Below are positions 53,257 through 61,925 of a DNA stretch of 64,000 nucleotides, one piece after another (positions within the stretch are counted from its first letter, which is position 1; every line of letters starts with the position of its first letter). The stretch is from Foetidibacter luteolus (lineage in GTDB: Bacteria; Bacteroidota; Bacteroidia; Chitinophagales; Chitinophagaceae), in contig NZ_VVIP01000022.1 of the NCBI RefSeq assembly GCF_009650435.1, positions 1 through 64,000 of the forward strand, written 5' to 3'. Under the pieces are notes generated by a model. That model was not told where the DNA came from and made no database searches. It saw nothing but the letters and a program-made list of their open reading frames with translations. The position numbers and the translations under genes are program-made.

Positions 53257-53748
53257 ATGCCGTTAAAACACAAAATATACTATGCACTGGCCGCGCTGCA
53301 CCTGGTAATGGTGATGCTTTTTGCCGGGCATTTTGCAGAGTGGAACAAGATGAATACAAAGGTTTTCAGCGCCATCAGCAATGTTGGAAAATACACCGGC
53401 AGCAATAATATCTTCAGCTTTTTTGCACCGGGCGTTTACGACCAGCCTTATGTGGTGTACACCGTAAAAGATACCCTTGGCACAGAAAAAATTATTGACA
53501 TTACAGGCAGGTGTGCAGACTTTACCAACCGCCTCAACAACATCTACGGTTACCTAACCTTACCGGAAGCCCGTTCTGTTTTATCCGCCAGCCTGGCCCA
53601 AACTGTATTAAACATTCAGCCCTCCGCCAGCCAGATAAGAGTGGCGATGGTGGTGCAAAAAATTCCTTCCATACAAGACTATAACAACGGCAAACGTGTA
53701 CAGTGGCAATACTGGTTTCATAACGATTTTCAAAAGGGAAACCATTAA
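53257..53748 (+). CDS. Membrane-anchored protein upstream of the HTTM gene
   Basis: A 163-residue protein starting at MPLKHKIYYALAALHLVMVM (an ATG eight codons upstream is possible). The N-terminal hydrophobic helix (YYALAALHLVMVMLFAGHF) anchors an extracytoplasmic domain with YTGSNNIFSFFAPGVYDQPY and DTLGTEKIIDITGRCADFTN. From memory, proteins of this kind with an N-terminal helix and the SFFAP segment accompany HTTM proteins in Bacteroidota. No catalytic motif is seen. It ends 25 bases before the HTTM gene, so the two are probably cotranscribed. Confidence 0.75.
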   Translation: MPLKHKIYYALAALHLVMVMLFAGHFAEWNKMNTKVFSAISNVGKYTGSNNIFSFFAPGVYDQPYVVYTVKDTLGTEKIIDITGRCADFTNRLNNIYGYLTLPEARSVLSASLAQTVLNIQPSASQIRVAMVVQKIPSIQDYNNGKRVQWQYWFHNDFQKGNH

Positions 53749-53773
53749 AAACCCACTTATAAAATAATGTGAT

Positions 53774-54739
53774 ATGAAAAACATCATCAGCAATATCAAC
53801 AGCTATTTTTTTCAGCCCGTGCCAAAGCAAACGCTGGGTATATTCAGAATACTGGTTAGCAGCTTTGCCATTGTACAGCTTGTGGTTTTACTGCCAGACT
53901 GGATGTGGCTCTATGGCCCCAAAGGCCTTGTACCCTGGAATATCAGTGATATGCTTTCTACCAATGCAGCCCCATCCATTGCCAATATTGCCACCGCACT
54001 TACCATTGATGATATTACAGCAGTTTATGTGGTTACGATAGCTTATGCCATATCGCTGGCCAGCCTTTTACTCGGGTACAAAACAAGGCCTATGGCCATA
54101 GTTGCCTGGCTTATGCACATGGTAATTAATACCACCGGCAACCTTACCGCTTATGGCGTGGAAACATTCGCACACATTTCCCTGTTTTACTGTGTGGTGC
54201 TGCCCGTAGGTTCATCACTTTCGCTGGACAGCCGCAAAAAATCGCCCCGCATCCCGGCCTATCTTATAACACTAAGCGTTAGGGTTATACAACTGCACCT
54301 TTGCATCATGTACCTGGCATGCGGCATAGAAAAAGCCATGGGAGCGCAGTGGTGGAGCGGTGAAGCCATCTGGATGGCCATGCAGCAGGACCAGTTTCAT
54401 AACATTAACATAGACTGGATGGCCAGGTACCCTTTTGTTCCGAAAATTTTGTGCTGGGGCACCCTGCTGCTGGAAACTTTTTACCCCATTGGCATCTACC
54501 ATGCCAAAACAAAAAAGTTCTGGCTGGCGGGCATTGTTTCCATGCACCTGGGCATAGCCTTGTTCCTCGGCCTTCACCTTTTTGGTACGCTGATGGCACT
54601 CATCAACATAAGCGCTTTTAGCCTGCATTGCTTTCCTGCCCTTTTAAAAGCCGGGCGGCAAAACACCCCGGCATCTCGTGCCCCCCGAAGAACTGTGCTC
54701 TCCAAATTATTGAGCGGCCTGGCTTACCAGCGTGCTTAA
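53774..54739 (+). CDS. HTTM domain membrane protein
   Basis: A 321-residue polytopic protein with about 7-8 helices. The start SYFFQPVPKQTLGIFRILVS, the segment DWMWLYGPKGLVPWNISD, the loop HMVINTTGNLTAYGVETFAH and LHLCIMYLACGIEKAMGAQWW are characteristic of the HTTM (horizontally transferred transmembrane) family related to vitamin K-dependent gamma-carboxylase. Bacterial members lack a proven function. The next helices (LCWGTLLLETFYPIGIYH and FWLAGIVSMHLGIALFLGLH) complete the fold. It is the last gene of the three-gene run. Confidence 0.88.
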   Translation: MKNIISNINSYFFQPVPKQTLGIFRILVSSFAIVQLVVLLPDWMWLYGPKGLVPWNISDMLSTNAAPSIANIATALTIDDITAVYVVTIAYAISLASLLLGYKTRPMAIVAWLMHMVINTTGNLTAYGVETFAHISLFYCVVLPVGSSLSLDSRKKSPRIPAYLITLSVRVIQLHLCIMYLACGIEKAMGAQWWSGEAIWMAMQQDQFHNINIDWMARYPFVPKILCWGTLLLETFYPIGIYHAKTKKFWLAGIVSMHLGIALFLGLHLFGTLMALINISAFSLHCFPALLKAGRQNTPASRAPRRTVLSKLLSGLAYQRA

Positions 54740-54882
54740 AAAAGGTCACTCCCTTGCGGCATTTGGTACATTTAAAGAAAGCGTTTCAGGATTCTCTTTT
54801 TTTGAAATAAGGGATATTTTAATTACCTTAATTGAAACGCCGATATTTTGTACCGGGCCAACTGCCCTGCAATTGCTGATCT

Positions 54883-56256
54883 ATGACCAATTCCGCTGAA
54901 ATAAACCCTTCTGTTAGTGGCTTTACTTCCACACAGCTCGAAACCCTTCTTGCATCCATGCACGATTTGGTTTTTGTATTAGATAACAGGAAGATTTTTA
55001 TACATTGCTTCCAGTCCCAATCATCAGACTTACTCTTACCCCCGGAATTATTCATCGGCAAGGGCTTTAATGAAATACCTTTCCCACCGGCTACATTATC
55101 TGCATTGGATAATGCCTTTAACATGGTTAACGCCACAGGTAAAACCCAATCTCTTGATTACAGTTTGCCTTTTGAAGGTGGTACTAAATGGTTTAACTGC
55201 AACATATCATCTGTTCCGCCCTCACACAACGATCCCGGCGGATTTATCATCATAGCCCGCGACATTACTGATAAAATGCATACGCTACTGTCGCTGCAGG
55301 CACATGAAAAGCGCCTCTCCCTGCTTACCAACAACATCAACGACCTGGTAACGCTGTATTACCCCGATGGAAGGCTTGAATATATTTCCCCATCAGTAAA
55401 ATCTTTGCTGGGTTATGATCCCGAAAGCCTTATCGGGCTGGATCCCTCCGCACTGATACACCCGGATGATGATGCGGCAATAAGGCAGCATTTTGTTCCT
55501 GAGTTATTTCCCTGCGGTAAATCTTTTACGGCTGAATACCGCATCTGGCACAAAAACGGCTACTGGGCTTACTTTGAAACCAACAGGAAGGTGATACGGG
55601 ACGACAGCGGGCGGGTAATAAATGTTGTGGCTACCTGCAGGGATATAAGCGCTAAGAAAAATGTAGAGATTGCCCTGCGGGAAAGTGAAGAACGTTACAG
55701 GAGCCTGGCGGAAAGCTCCGCCTCCATCATTACACTTGCAGACAGGGATGGCAACTTTTTATACCGTAATAAAATAGCCCTGGAGTTTGAGGACTGGCAT
55801 GCAAAACAACATCCTGCAACAAAAGAGCAAACCAATACTTTTTTGACAACCACTATACGGCAGGTTATTGACAGCAATAAAGGTGTTGAGGAGGAAAGGG
55901 CCATAATGAGGAATGGAAAAAGGCTATGGTTTAGGATAAGTGTACAGCCCGTTATTAATTCTGCCGGAGTACCATACGCGGCCTTGGTTAACGCTATTGA
56001 CATTACAGAAAACAAACAGCACAGGGAGCTTCTTGAACAACAGAATACAGAACTGAAAGAAATAGCCTTTTTGCAATCGCATATCATCAGGTCTCCGCTT
56101 ACCAATATACAATCGCTGTTAAGCCTGATAGATGAGGGCGACTTGAGTGAAGACAACAAGGTGTATTTTGCTTTGCTGAAAGAAGCCTCGCAACACCTGG
56201 ATGATACCGTCAGAGAGATTGTAATGAAGGCATCGCAAAACCGTGCGGGCCGTTAG
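54883..56256 (+). CDS. Multi-PAS protein with a HisKA-like helix but no kinase domain
   Basis: A 457-residue soluble protein with three PAS domains: residues about 20-130 (LASMHDLVFVLDNRKIFIHC), 145-265 (LLTNNINDLVTLYYPDGRLE to GRVINVVATCRDIS) and 275-390 (SLAESSASIITLADRDGNFL to LVNAIDITENKQH). A coiled coil leads to a HisKA-like helix LQSHIIRSPLTNIQSLLSLI carrying a histidine, but no ATPase domain follows. The protein ends naturally at DDTVREIVMKASQNRAGR. Such proteins occur in Chitinophagaceae and may serve as phosphotransfer or sensory partners of another kinase. Confidence 0.85.
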   Translation: MTNSAEINPSVSGFTSTQLETLLASMHDLVFVLDNRKIFIHCFQSQSSDLLLPPELFIGKGFNEIPFPPATLSALDNAFNMVNATGKTQSLDYSLPFEGGTKWFNCNISSVPPSHNDPGGFIIIARDITDKMHTLLSLQAHEKRLSLLTNNINDLVTLYYPDGRLEYISPSVKSLLGYDPESLIGLDPSALIHPDDDAAIRQHFVPELFPCGKSFTAEYRIWHKNGYWAYFETNRKVIRDDSGRVINVVATCRDISAKKNVEIALRESEERYRSLAESSASIITLADRDGNFLYRNKIALEFEDWHAKQHPATKEQTNTFLTTTIRQVIDSNKGVEEERAIMRNGKRLWFRISVQPVINSAGVPYAALVNAIDITENKQHRELLEQQNTELKEIAFLQSHIIRSPLTNIQSLLSLIDEGDLSEDNKVYFALLKEASQHLDDTVREIVMKASQNRAGR

Positions 56257-56300
56257 TTTGAATACAGTACCAGGCAAAATCACTTCATCAACTCTTTTCA

Positions 56301-56584
56301 CCAGTAACCTGTAACCGGCAACATTTCAACGTTCATTTGTCTAAAGTTTAATGTCAGCAGCGGGTAGGTGCTTCTGCGATTCCGCAGCTCACAAATTATC
56401 AGCTTTTTACACTTCAACAGACCGGTAACCTGTCACTTGTAATCGGCAACATTCCAACGTTCTTTTGTTTAAAGTTTAATGTCAGCGGCGGGTAGGTGCT
56501 TCTGCACTTCCGCAGCTAACAAATTATCAGCTTTTTACACCTCATCAGACCGGTAACCGGCAACTTGTAACCGGTAACTGTCTC
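56301..56584 (+). repeat. Tandem duplication of about 128 bp with heptads
   Basis: Heptads CCAGTAA, CCTGTAA, CCGGCAA lead into unit 1 (CAACGTTCATTTG, TTAATGTCAGCAGCGGGTAG, CTGCGATTCCGCAG hairpin). Unit 2 begins 128 bases later (CCGGTAA, CCTGTCA, CTTGTAA, TCGGCAA). A third heptad block (CCGGTAA, CCGGCAA, CTTGTAA, CCGGTAA) closes the array at 56550-56577. The two units are about 90% alike by eye. Confidence 0.8.
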
Positions 56585-56702
56585 CCGGGTGAGGGATTGA
56601 AGCGGTTACCCCGGTGAGGCCATCGCAGCCGGGGAGTTGTGCCGGAGTAATAGCGGAAAGCCCGACCCCTTGCGTAGCTTGGGGGCACCCCCTGAAAAAA
56701 TT
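56583..56702 (-). repeat. RepB element, copy 4
   Basis: On the minus strand: GGGGGTGCCCCCAAGC, AGGGGTCGGGCTTTCCGCT, ATTACTCCGGCACAAC, CCTCACCGGGGTAACCGC and TTCAATCCCTCACCCGGG. It is very close to the copy at 53011-53125 at both ends and differs in the middle. Confidence 0.85.
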
Positions 56703-56748
56703 ATCTCAAAGCATAACAATGCCTGGGTTTTATAACAGGCTATGCAGG

Positions 56749-59355
56749 TTAACTTTCGTCCATTTCTATTAACAGGTTGGCAATTAAAGCCGTCCACCCC
56801 GTTTGATGGGAAGCACCCAGGCCCTGGCCGTTATCGCCGTGAAAGAACTCGTAAAACAAGTGATGTTCTTTAAAGTGATCTTCCGTCCACTGGGTGTGGT
56901 GGCTGGCATGGTACTGGTATTGGCCATTGCTGTTACGCTCAAAAATTTTCAGTATTCTTTTGGTGAGCTGGTTGGCAATTTGTTTTAAAGTAAGCTTGTT
57001 GCCGGAGCCCGCAGGAAACTCGAATGTGTAAGCATCTCCATAATACACATAATATTTACGCAAGGCATTAATGATAAGATAATTCAGCGGCAGCCAAATG
57101 GGGCCGCGCCAGTTAGAATTACCGCCGAACATGGAGCTGGAACTATCGCCGGGCTCGTATTTTATCACGTACTCATGCCCCTGGTAGCCAAACACGTAAG
57201 GGCTATCCTTATAACACCTGGAGAGAGAACGTATGCCGTAGTCTGATAAAAACTCCGCCTCATCCAGCAGCCTTTTCAACAGGTGCTCCAGCCTGTCGCC
57301 CACCATAATGGCAAACAGGTAGTTACCGTCTTTGTTCTTCTTGTCAATATCCGAAATAATGCGGGTTAAATCCGGCCGTGTAAGCCTTATCACTTCCAGC
57401 CTGGTGTTAAACTCCCGCAGGTTCGCAAACACATTGCTATGCATAATTTCCACCGCCAGCAACGGAATAATACCTACCAGGGAACGTATGCGTAACCGCT
57501 GGCTGGCGCCGTTTTCAAACTGAATAGCATCGTAGTAAAAAGCATCCTGGTCGTCCCACAGGGAGATATCTTTTTTACCTATGTGGTGCATGGCCCAGCC
57601 TATGTTTAAAAAGTGCCGGAAAAATTTGGCGGCCGATTCCTCATAAGCCTGGTTATGTTGTGCCAGCTCCAGCGATATGCGCAGCATATTTATGGCGTAC
57701 ATGGCCATCCAACTGGTGGCATCGGCCTGTTGCAGTTTTTTAATACCGGGCGGCATGTGGTTCCTGTCAAACACACCGATGTTATCCAGGCCTAGGAAGC
57801 CCCCTTCAAAAATATCGGTGCCGTTGGCGTCTTTCTGGTTTACCCACCAGGTAAAGTTCATCAGCAGTTTTTGAAAAGCCCTTTCCAAAAAGTCGAGATC
57901 GGCAACACCGGTTTTCTTTTTATCGGCTTCAAACACGTACCAAACACCCCAGGCATGTACGGGTGGGTTAACATCGCTGAAGTTCCACTCGTAAGCGGGT
58001 ATCTGGCCGTTAGGGTGCATGTAATATTCCCGCAGTATCAATGATAGCTGCTGCTTGGCAAAGTGGGCGTCTACATGCACAAAAGTAGCGGCATGAAAAG
58101 CGAGATCCCAGGCGGCAAACCAGGGGTATTCCCACTTATCGGGCATGGAAATAATGTTGCGGGAGGTAAGGTGCTGCCAGTCGAAATTTCTTTTATAATG
58201 GCGGAAGGGCGGGGTATCCTGCGGCTCTCCAAAAAGCCACTTAAAAACATCCAGGTAGTAAAACTGCTTTGTCCACAACAGGCCGCTTAATGAGCTTCTT
58301 AACAAGGCACGTTGCTTTTCATTTAAACGGGCCGGGCTGATATCGCTGTAATACTCGTTGGTTTCAGCCAGCCTTTTGGTGAATATCGCATCAAAGTTAT
58401 CCCACGGGTCGTCAAGATAAGTTTTGCTTAACCTTACGGTAAAAGTTTTGTGCCCCCCGGCTGGTATTTTTTCTTTTAACCATATAGCGGCTTTGGTGCC
58501 TTCTTTGGCCGGGTTAACTGTATTCTCTTTGTTTACTACGTAATTGTTAATGCCGTCTTTTACAAAAGCATAATCGTTGGCCCTGTTATACATGCGCCGG
58601 TTGTTGGTTTCGTTGTCGCAAAACAACTGCTCGCCGCCATGGTGATAGAAAAAGAAGTTGCCATTGCGGCTTGATGTTGCCTGCAGGCAATTGGTAGAAA
58701 CAGATACTATCTGCGGTTTACTGAAACGGGAGTTATGCTTCCAGAAATTGCGGAACCAAAGGTGCGGCAAAACATGTATTACCGCATCTTCCGGGCCACG
58801 GTTATACACAGTTACCCGCATCAGTATGTCGTTAATATCGCCCTTGGCGTATTCAATATAACAATCAAAGTAGCGGTTATCTTTAAACAGGTCTGTATCC
58901 AGCAATTCGTACTCCGGGCTTAACCGGTCTTTTCTATTTTGCTGCAGCAGTTGCAGGTAAGGAAAAGCATTTTGCGGGTATTTGTACAGAAATTTGCAGT
59001 AAGAGTGTGTGGGGGAAGAATCAAGGTGAAAATACAGTTCTTTCACATCTTCGCCGTGGTTGCCCTCGTCGTTGGTAAGGCCAAAAAGCCTTTCTTTTAA
59101 AATAGGATCTTTCTCATTCCAGAAAACCGGCGCCAGGCACAGTACCTGGTCAATATCACAAAATCCGCCAATAGCTTCTTCTCCCCACCGGTAGGCGTAG
59201 CTTCGTGCAAGGTCGTGATTAACATAGCTCCATGCGTTACCCCCGGGGCTGTAATCTTCCCTCACCGTTCCCCATTGGCGTTCAGAAATATATGGCCCCC
59301 ATTTCTTCCAGTTTTTGTTGTTGGCTGCCTGGTATAATCGCCCTTTTTCTGTCAT
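56749..59355 (-). CDS. GH63-like glycosidase
   Basis: An 868-residue protein with no signal peptide. The N-terminal half is beta-rich (SERQWGTVREDYSPGGNAW, FGLTNDEGNHGEDVKELYFH, LMRVTVYNRGPEDAVIHV). The C-terminal half is an (alpha/alpha)6 barrel with YPWFAAWDLAFHAATFVHVD, GFLGLDNIGVFDR, FGGNSNWRGPIWLPLNYLII and HQTGWTALIANLL. The NWRGPIW segment and WDLAF region are typical of GH63 and its mannosylglycerate- or glucosylglycerate-hydrolase relatives, where two acidic residues act. The substrate may be an intracellular compatible solute or glucan oligosaccharide. The gene stands alone on the minus strand. Confidence 0.85.
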   Translation of the reverse strand: MTEKGRLYQAANNKNWKKWGPYISERQWGTVREDYSPGGNAWSYVNHDLARSYAYRWGEEAIGGFCDIDQVLCLAPVFWNEKDPILKERLFGLTNDEGNHGEDVKELYFHLDSSPTHSYCKFLYKYPQNAFPYLQLLQQNRKDRLSPEYELLDTDLFKDNRYFDCYIEYAKGDINDILMRVTVYNRGPEDAVIHVLPHLWFRNFWKHNSRFSKPQIVSVSTNCLQATSSRNGNFFFYHHGGEQLFCDNETNNRRMYNRANDYAFVKDGINNYVVNKENTVNPAKEGTKAAIWLKEKIPAGGHKTFTVRLSKTYLDDPWDNFDAIFTKRLAETNEYYSDISPARLNEKQRALLRSSLSGLLWTKQFYYLDVFKWLFGEPQDTPPFRHYKRNFDWQHLTSRNIISMPDKWEYPWFAAWDLAFHAATFVHVDAHFAKQQLSLILREYYMHPNGQIPAYEWNFSDVNPPVHAWGVWYVFEADKKKTGVADLDFLERAFQKLLMNFTWWVNQKDANGTDIFEGGFLGLDNIGVFDRNHMPPGIKKLQQADATSWMAMYAINMLRISLELAQHNQAYEESAAKFFRHFLNIGWAMHHIGKKDISLWDDQDAFYYDAIQFENGASQRLRIRSLVGIIPLLAVEIMHSNVFANLREFNTRLEVIRLTRPDLTRIISDIDKKNKDGNYLFAIMVGDRLEHLLKRLLDEAEFLSDYGIRSLSRCYKDSPYVFGYQGHEYVIKYEPGDSSSSMFGGNSNWRGPIWLPLNYLIINALRKYYVYYGDAYTFEFPAGSGNKLTLKQIANQLTKRILKIFERNSNGQYQYHASHHTQWTEDHFKEHHLFYEFFHGDNGQGLGASHQTGWTALIANLLIEMDES

Positions 59356-59660
59356 ATATCGCTCCTGCCTGCTCTTTGGTTATATAAAATATACGCTGCT
59401 TAAAGTTTGCCGATAAATTTATTGATATCCTGCCGTTATCTTAAATATATTATTTTCTGTCATGTAACTTTTCTTAATCATAAAACGGTGCATGATGTTG
59501 AGACACATAAAATTTTAATGGGCGTACTAATGAATCAGGCAGAACTGCGTTCGCAACCCGGTAATGCACCACCAAACTTGTGGCTATGGCAAACCAGTAG
59601 CATTTCAAAGGCTTCACGAACATTTGCCCGGTTGCCTTGTTCTTACCGCAAACAATAAGC
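59356..59660. other. Intergenic region between divergent genes
   Basis: About 300 bases between the GH63-like and photolyase-related genes. An 83-codon ORF from 59407 on the plus strand has no family resemblance and I do not support it. No repeat family member is visible. Confidence 0.45.
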
Positions 59661-61157
59661 ATGCAGGTTAGCCTTGTATTTCCTCACCAGCTATTCAGGC
59701 AGCATCCCGCCCTCGATAAAAAATACCATGTTATTCTGCTGGAAGAATGGTTGTTTTTTAATCAATACCATTTTCATAAACAAAAGCTGGTATTGCACCG
59801 TTCCTCTATGCGGTTTTATGCGCAATGGCTGCAGCAAAAAGGGTATAATGTAGAATACATTAACGCTGCAGACCAACGCAGCCACATACAAAAATTCATC
59901 ACGTCTCTTTCCAAAAAAGGTGTTACAGTTATACACATTGCGGAGGTATGCGACGATTGGCTGCACAGCCGCCTGCACAAGCAGTGCAAAAAACTGGGTA
60001 TTACTGTTCATGTGTATCAAACACCTGGCTTTCTTAATGGCATGAATGAGCTGAACGATTATTTTGATAACCGCAAAAGCTACTTTCAAACAGATTTTTA
60101 CACCTGGCAGCGCAAACAAAAAAACCTTCTGTTGAGCGCCGGCAAACAGCCGGAAGGCGGCAAATGGACTTATGACAGTGAAAACAGGTCGCGGTTTCCT
60201 AAACATGAAGTGCTGCCAACCTATTACAAACCCATGGAAAATGAGTTTGTTACAGAAGCCCGTGACTATGTAAATGCCAACTTCAGCAAAAACTACGGCA
60301 ATGCCGGCCCTCCTTTCGCCAGGGGCAACGGCGGCTATCCCTGTACTTTTGAGCAGGCTGAAAAATGGCTGGATGACTTTCTTGAAAACAGGCTTGCCAA
60401 ATTTGGCAAATACCAGGATGCCATTGTTGGCGGCCAACATTTACTGTACCACAGCCTGCTTTCTCCACTGCTTAATACGGGGCTGCTGGTACCGCAACAG
60501 GTGCTGGAAAAAACATTACAGGCTGCGCATCTGCATAAAGTTCCGCTTAACTCGCTGGAAGGTTTTATAAGGCAACTGGTTGGCTGGCGGGAATTTGTGC
60601 GGGCCGTTTACGAACGGGAAGGCCGCAAACAACGCACTAAAAACTACTGGCATTTCAACAGGGCAATACCGCATAGCCTGTGGACCGGCCAAACAGGCAT
60701 TGCCCCAGTTGACCATGTTATTGCAAAAGCCCTGGAAACAGGCTACAGCCACCATATAGAGCGCCTGATGATTATGGGCAATTTTATGTTATTGTGCGAG
60801 TTTAACCCGGATGAAGTGTACCGCTGGTTTATGGAAATGTACATTGACTCTTACGACTGGGTGATGGTGCCCAATGTGTATGGCATGGCCTTGTTTGCCG
60901 ATGGCGGGCTTATGGTAACCAAACCTTACATAAGCGGCAGCAATTACATTCTTAAAATGAGTGATTTTAAGAAAGGCCCCTGGTGCCAGGTATGGGATGC
61001 TTTGTTCTGGCGTTTTATGATGGTGCACAGAAGCTTTTTTGAAACCAACCCCCGCCTGGCCGTTTTACTTAAAACGCTTGACCGTATGACGGCAGCCAAA
61101 CGCGAAACCTATATGGAAATTGCTGAAAATTTTCTTGAAACATTAAATCATCACTAA
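59661..61157 (+). CDS. Photolyase/cryptochrome-related flavoprotein, without the usual Fe-S cysteines
   Basis: A 498-residue protein starting at MQVSLVFPHQLFRQHPALD (an ATG eight codons upstream is possible). The N-terminal DPRP domain (VILLEEWLFFNQYHFHKQKL, LHRSSMRFYAQWLQQKGY) and the FAD-binding C-terminal domain (FIRQLVGWREFVRAVYER, HHIERLMIMGNFMLLCEFNP, YDWVMVPNVYGMALFADGG, KPYISGSNYILKMSDFKKGP) belong to the bacterial (6-4) photolyase/FeS-BCP group. In that group a CxxC and a further Cys follow MSD; here MSDFKKGPWCQVWDALFWRF retains only one cysteine and lacks about 13 residues. DNA repair or light-sensing activity cannot be assumed. Confidence 0.88.
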   Translation: MQVSLVFPHQLFRQHPALDKKYHVILLEEWLFFNQYHFHKQKLVLHRSSMRFYAQWLQQKGYNVEYINAADQRSHIQKFITSLSKKGVTVIHIAEVCDDWLHSRLHKQCKKLGITVHVYQTPGFLNGMNELNDYFDNRKSYFQTDFYTWQRKQKNLLLSAGKQPEGGKWTYDSENRSRFPKHEVLPTYYKPMENEFVTEARDYVNANFSKNYGNAGPPFARGNGGYPCTFEQAEKWLDDFLENRLAKFGKYQDAIVGGQHLLYHSLLSPLLNTGLLVPQQVLEKTLQAAHLHKVPLNSLEGFIRQLVGWREFVRAVYEREGRKQRTKNYWHFNRAIPHSLWTGQTGIAPVDHVIAKALETGYSHHIERLMIMGNFMLLCEFNPDEVYRWFMEMYIDSYDWVMVPNVYGMALFADGGLMVTKPYISGSNYILKMSDFKKGPWCQVWDALFWRFMMVHRSFFETNPRLAVLLKTLDRMTAAKRETYMEIAENFLETLNHH

Positions 61158-61192
61158 CCGGGCCTTTGCCTTATGCGGCATACCGCTTCCCC

Positions 61193-61200
61193 TATCTTTG
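61193..61200 (+). promoter_or_regulatory. Candidate -7 box for the acyl-CoA thioesterase
   Basis: TATCTTTG fits TAnnTTTG and lies 17 bases before the ATG, giving a short leader. A TTTG at 61165-61168 is 24 bases upstream, a long spacer. Confidence 0.5.
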
Positions 61201-61217
61201 CGTTCTAAATTTTAAAG

Positions 61218-61736
61218 ATGGAAGGCAAAAAAGCTTCGGAAAGTTTTACAGTAATGAACGAACTGGTGCTGCCCAACGACACCAATGTATTTGGTAACCT
61301 TATGGGCGGCAGGCTAATGTACTGGATGGACATAGCGGCTGCTATGGCATCGGGTAAACATTGCAACTCGCCCAGCATGACGGCCAGCGTTGACAACCTT
61401 AGTTTTAAGAACCCTATAAAGCTGGGCAACGTAGTGCATATTGAAGCTAAAGTTACCCGTGCCTTTAACACATCTATGGAAATTCACATCAAGGTATGGG
61501 GCGAAGATTCGCTGCACCAATACTCTTATGAAAGCAATGAAGCATATTTTACCTTCGTGGCGCTGGACAGTAACAACAAGCCTAAAATTGTACCACCTAT
61601 TATAGCCGAAACAGAAGAAGAACAAAGAATGTACGAAGGCGCCCTGCGCAGGCGCCAGGTAAGGCTTATACTGGGTGGTAAAATGAAGCCCGATGATGCC
61701 AATGAATTAAAGGCTTTGTTTTTCCCCAACAATTGA
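61218..61736 (+). CDS. Acyl-CoA thioesterase (hotdog fold)
   Basis: A 172-residue hotdog-fold enzyme of the YciA/BFIT type. The signature LPNDTNVFGNLMGGRLMYWM, then DIAAAMASGKHC, contains the conserved Asn, Gly and Asp. VDNLSFKNPIKLGNVVHIEA and IKVWGEDSLHQYSYE follow as in the family. It hydrolyses acyl-CoA to free acid and CoA in the cytoplasm; the chain-length preference cannot be read from sequence. It stands alone between the photolyase-related and the dehydrogenase genes. Confidence 0.93.
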   Translation: MEGKKASESFTVMNELVLPNDTNVFGNLMGGRLMYWMDIAAAMASGKHCNSPSMTASVDNLSFKNPIKLGNVVHIEAKVTRAFNTSMEIHIKVWGEDSLHQYSYESNEAYFTFVALDSNNKPKIVPPIIAETEEEQRMYEGALRRRQVRLILGGKMKPDDANELKALFFPNN

Positions 61737-61798
61737 TGTAGTAACCTGCCAGCTTTAAACATTGAACAATTGAACATCGAACAATTGAACAGCATTAT

Positions 61799-61890
61799 GA
61801 TACCGGCTGTGGCATTTCATGGCATCGCCTGTTGCGTCGCAATCCTTTCATCGTTCGGTTCATTGGGCAACTTTTCAGACCCTTACAGAC
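61799..61890 (+). repeat. RepA element, copy 13 (left end)
   Basis: GATACCGGC, TTTCATGGCATCGCCTG, core TTGCGTCGCA, ATCGTTCGGTTCATTGGGC and CAGACCC. It is preceded by 7/8-base alternating units (ATTGAAC, AATTGAAC) at 61761-61790. Confidence 0.85.
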
Positions 61891-61925
61891 AATTTTTTAT
61901 ATCATTCATTTAATCAACATAACCT

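Noticed and set aside
59407..59658. An 83-codon ORF upstream of the photolyase-related gene
   Set aside because: No recognisable family, mixed composition, and it overlaps the probable promoter region.
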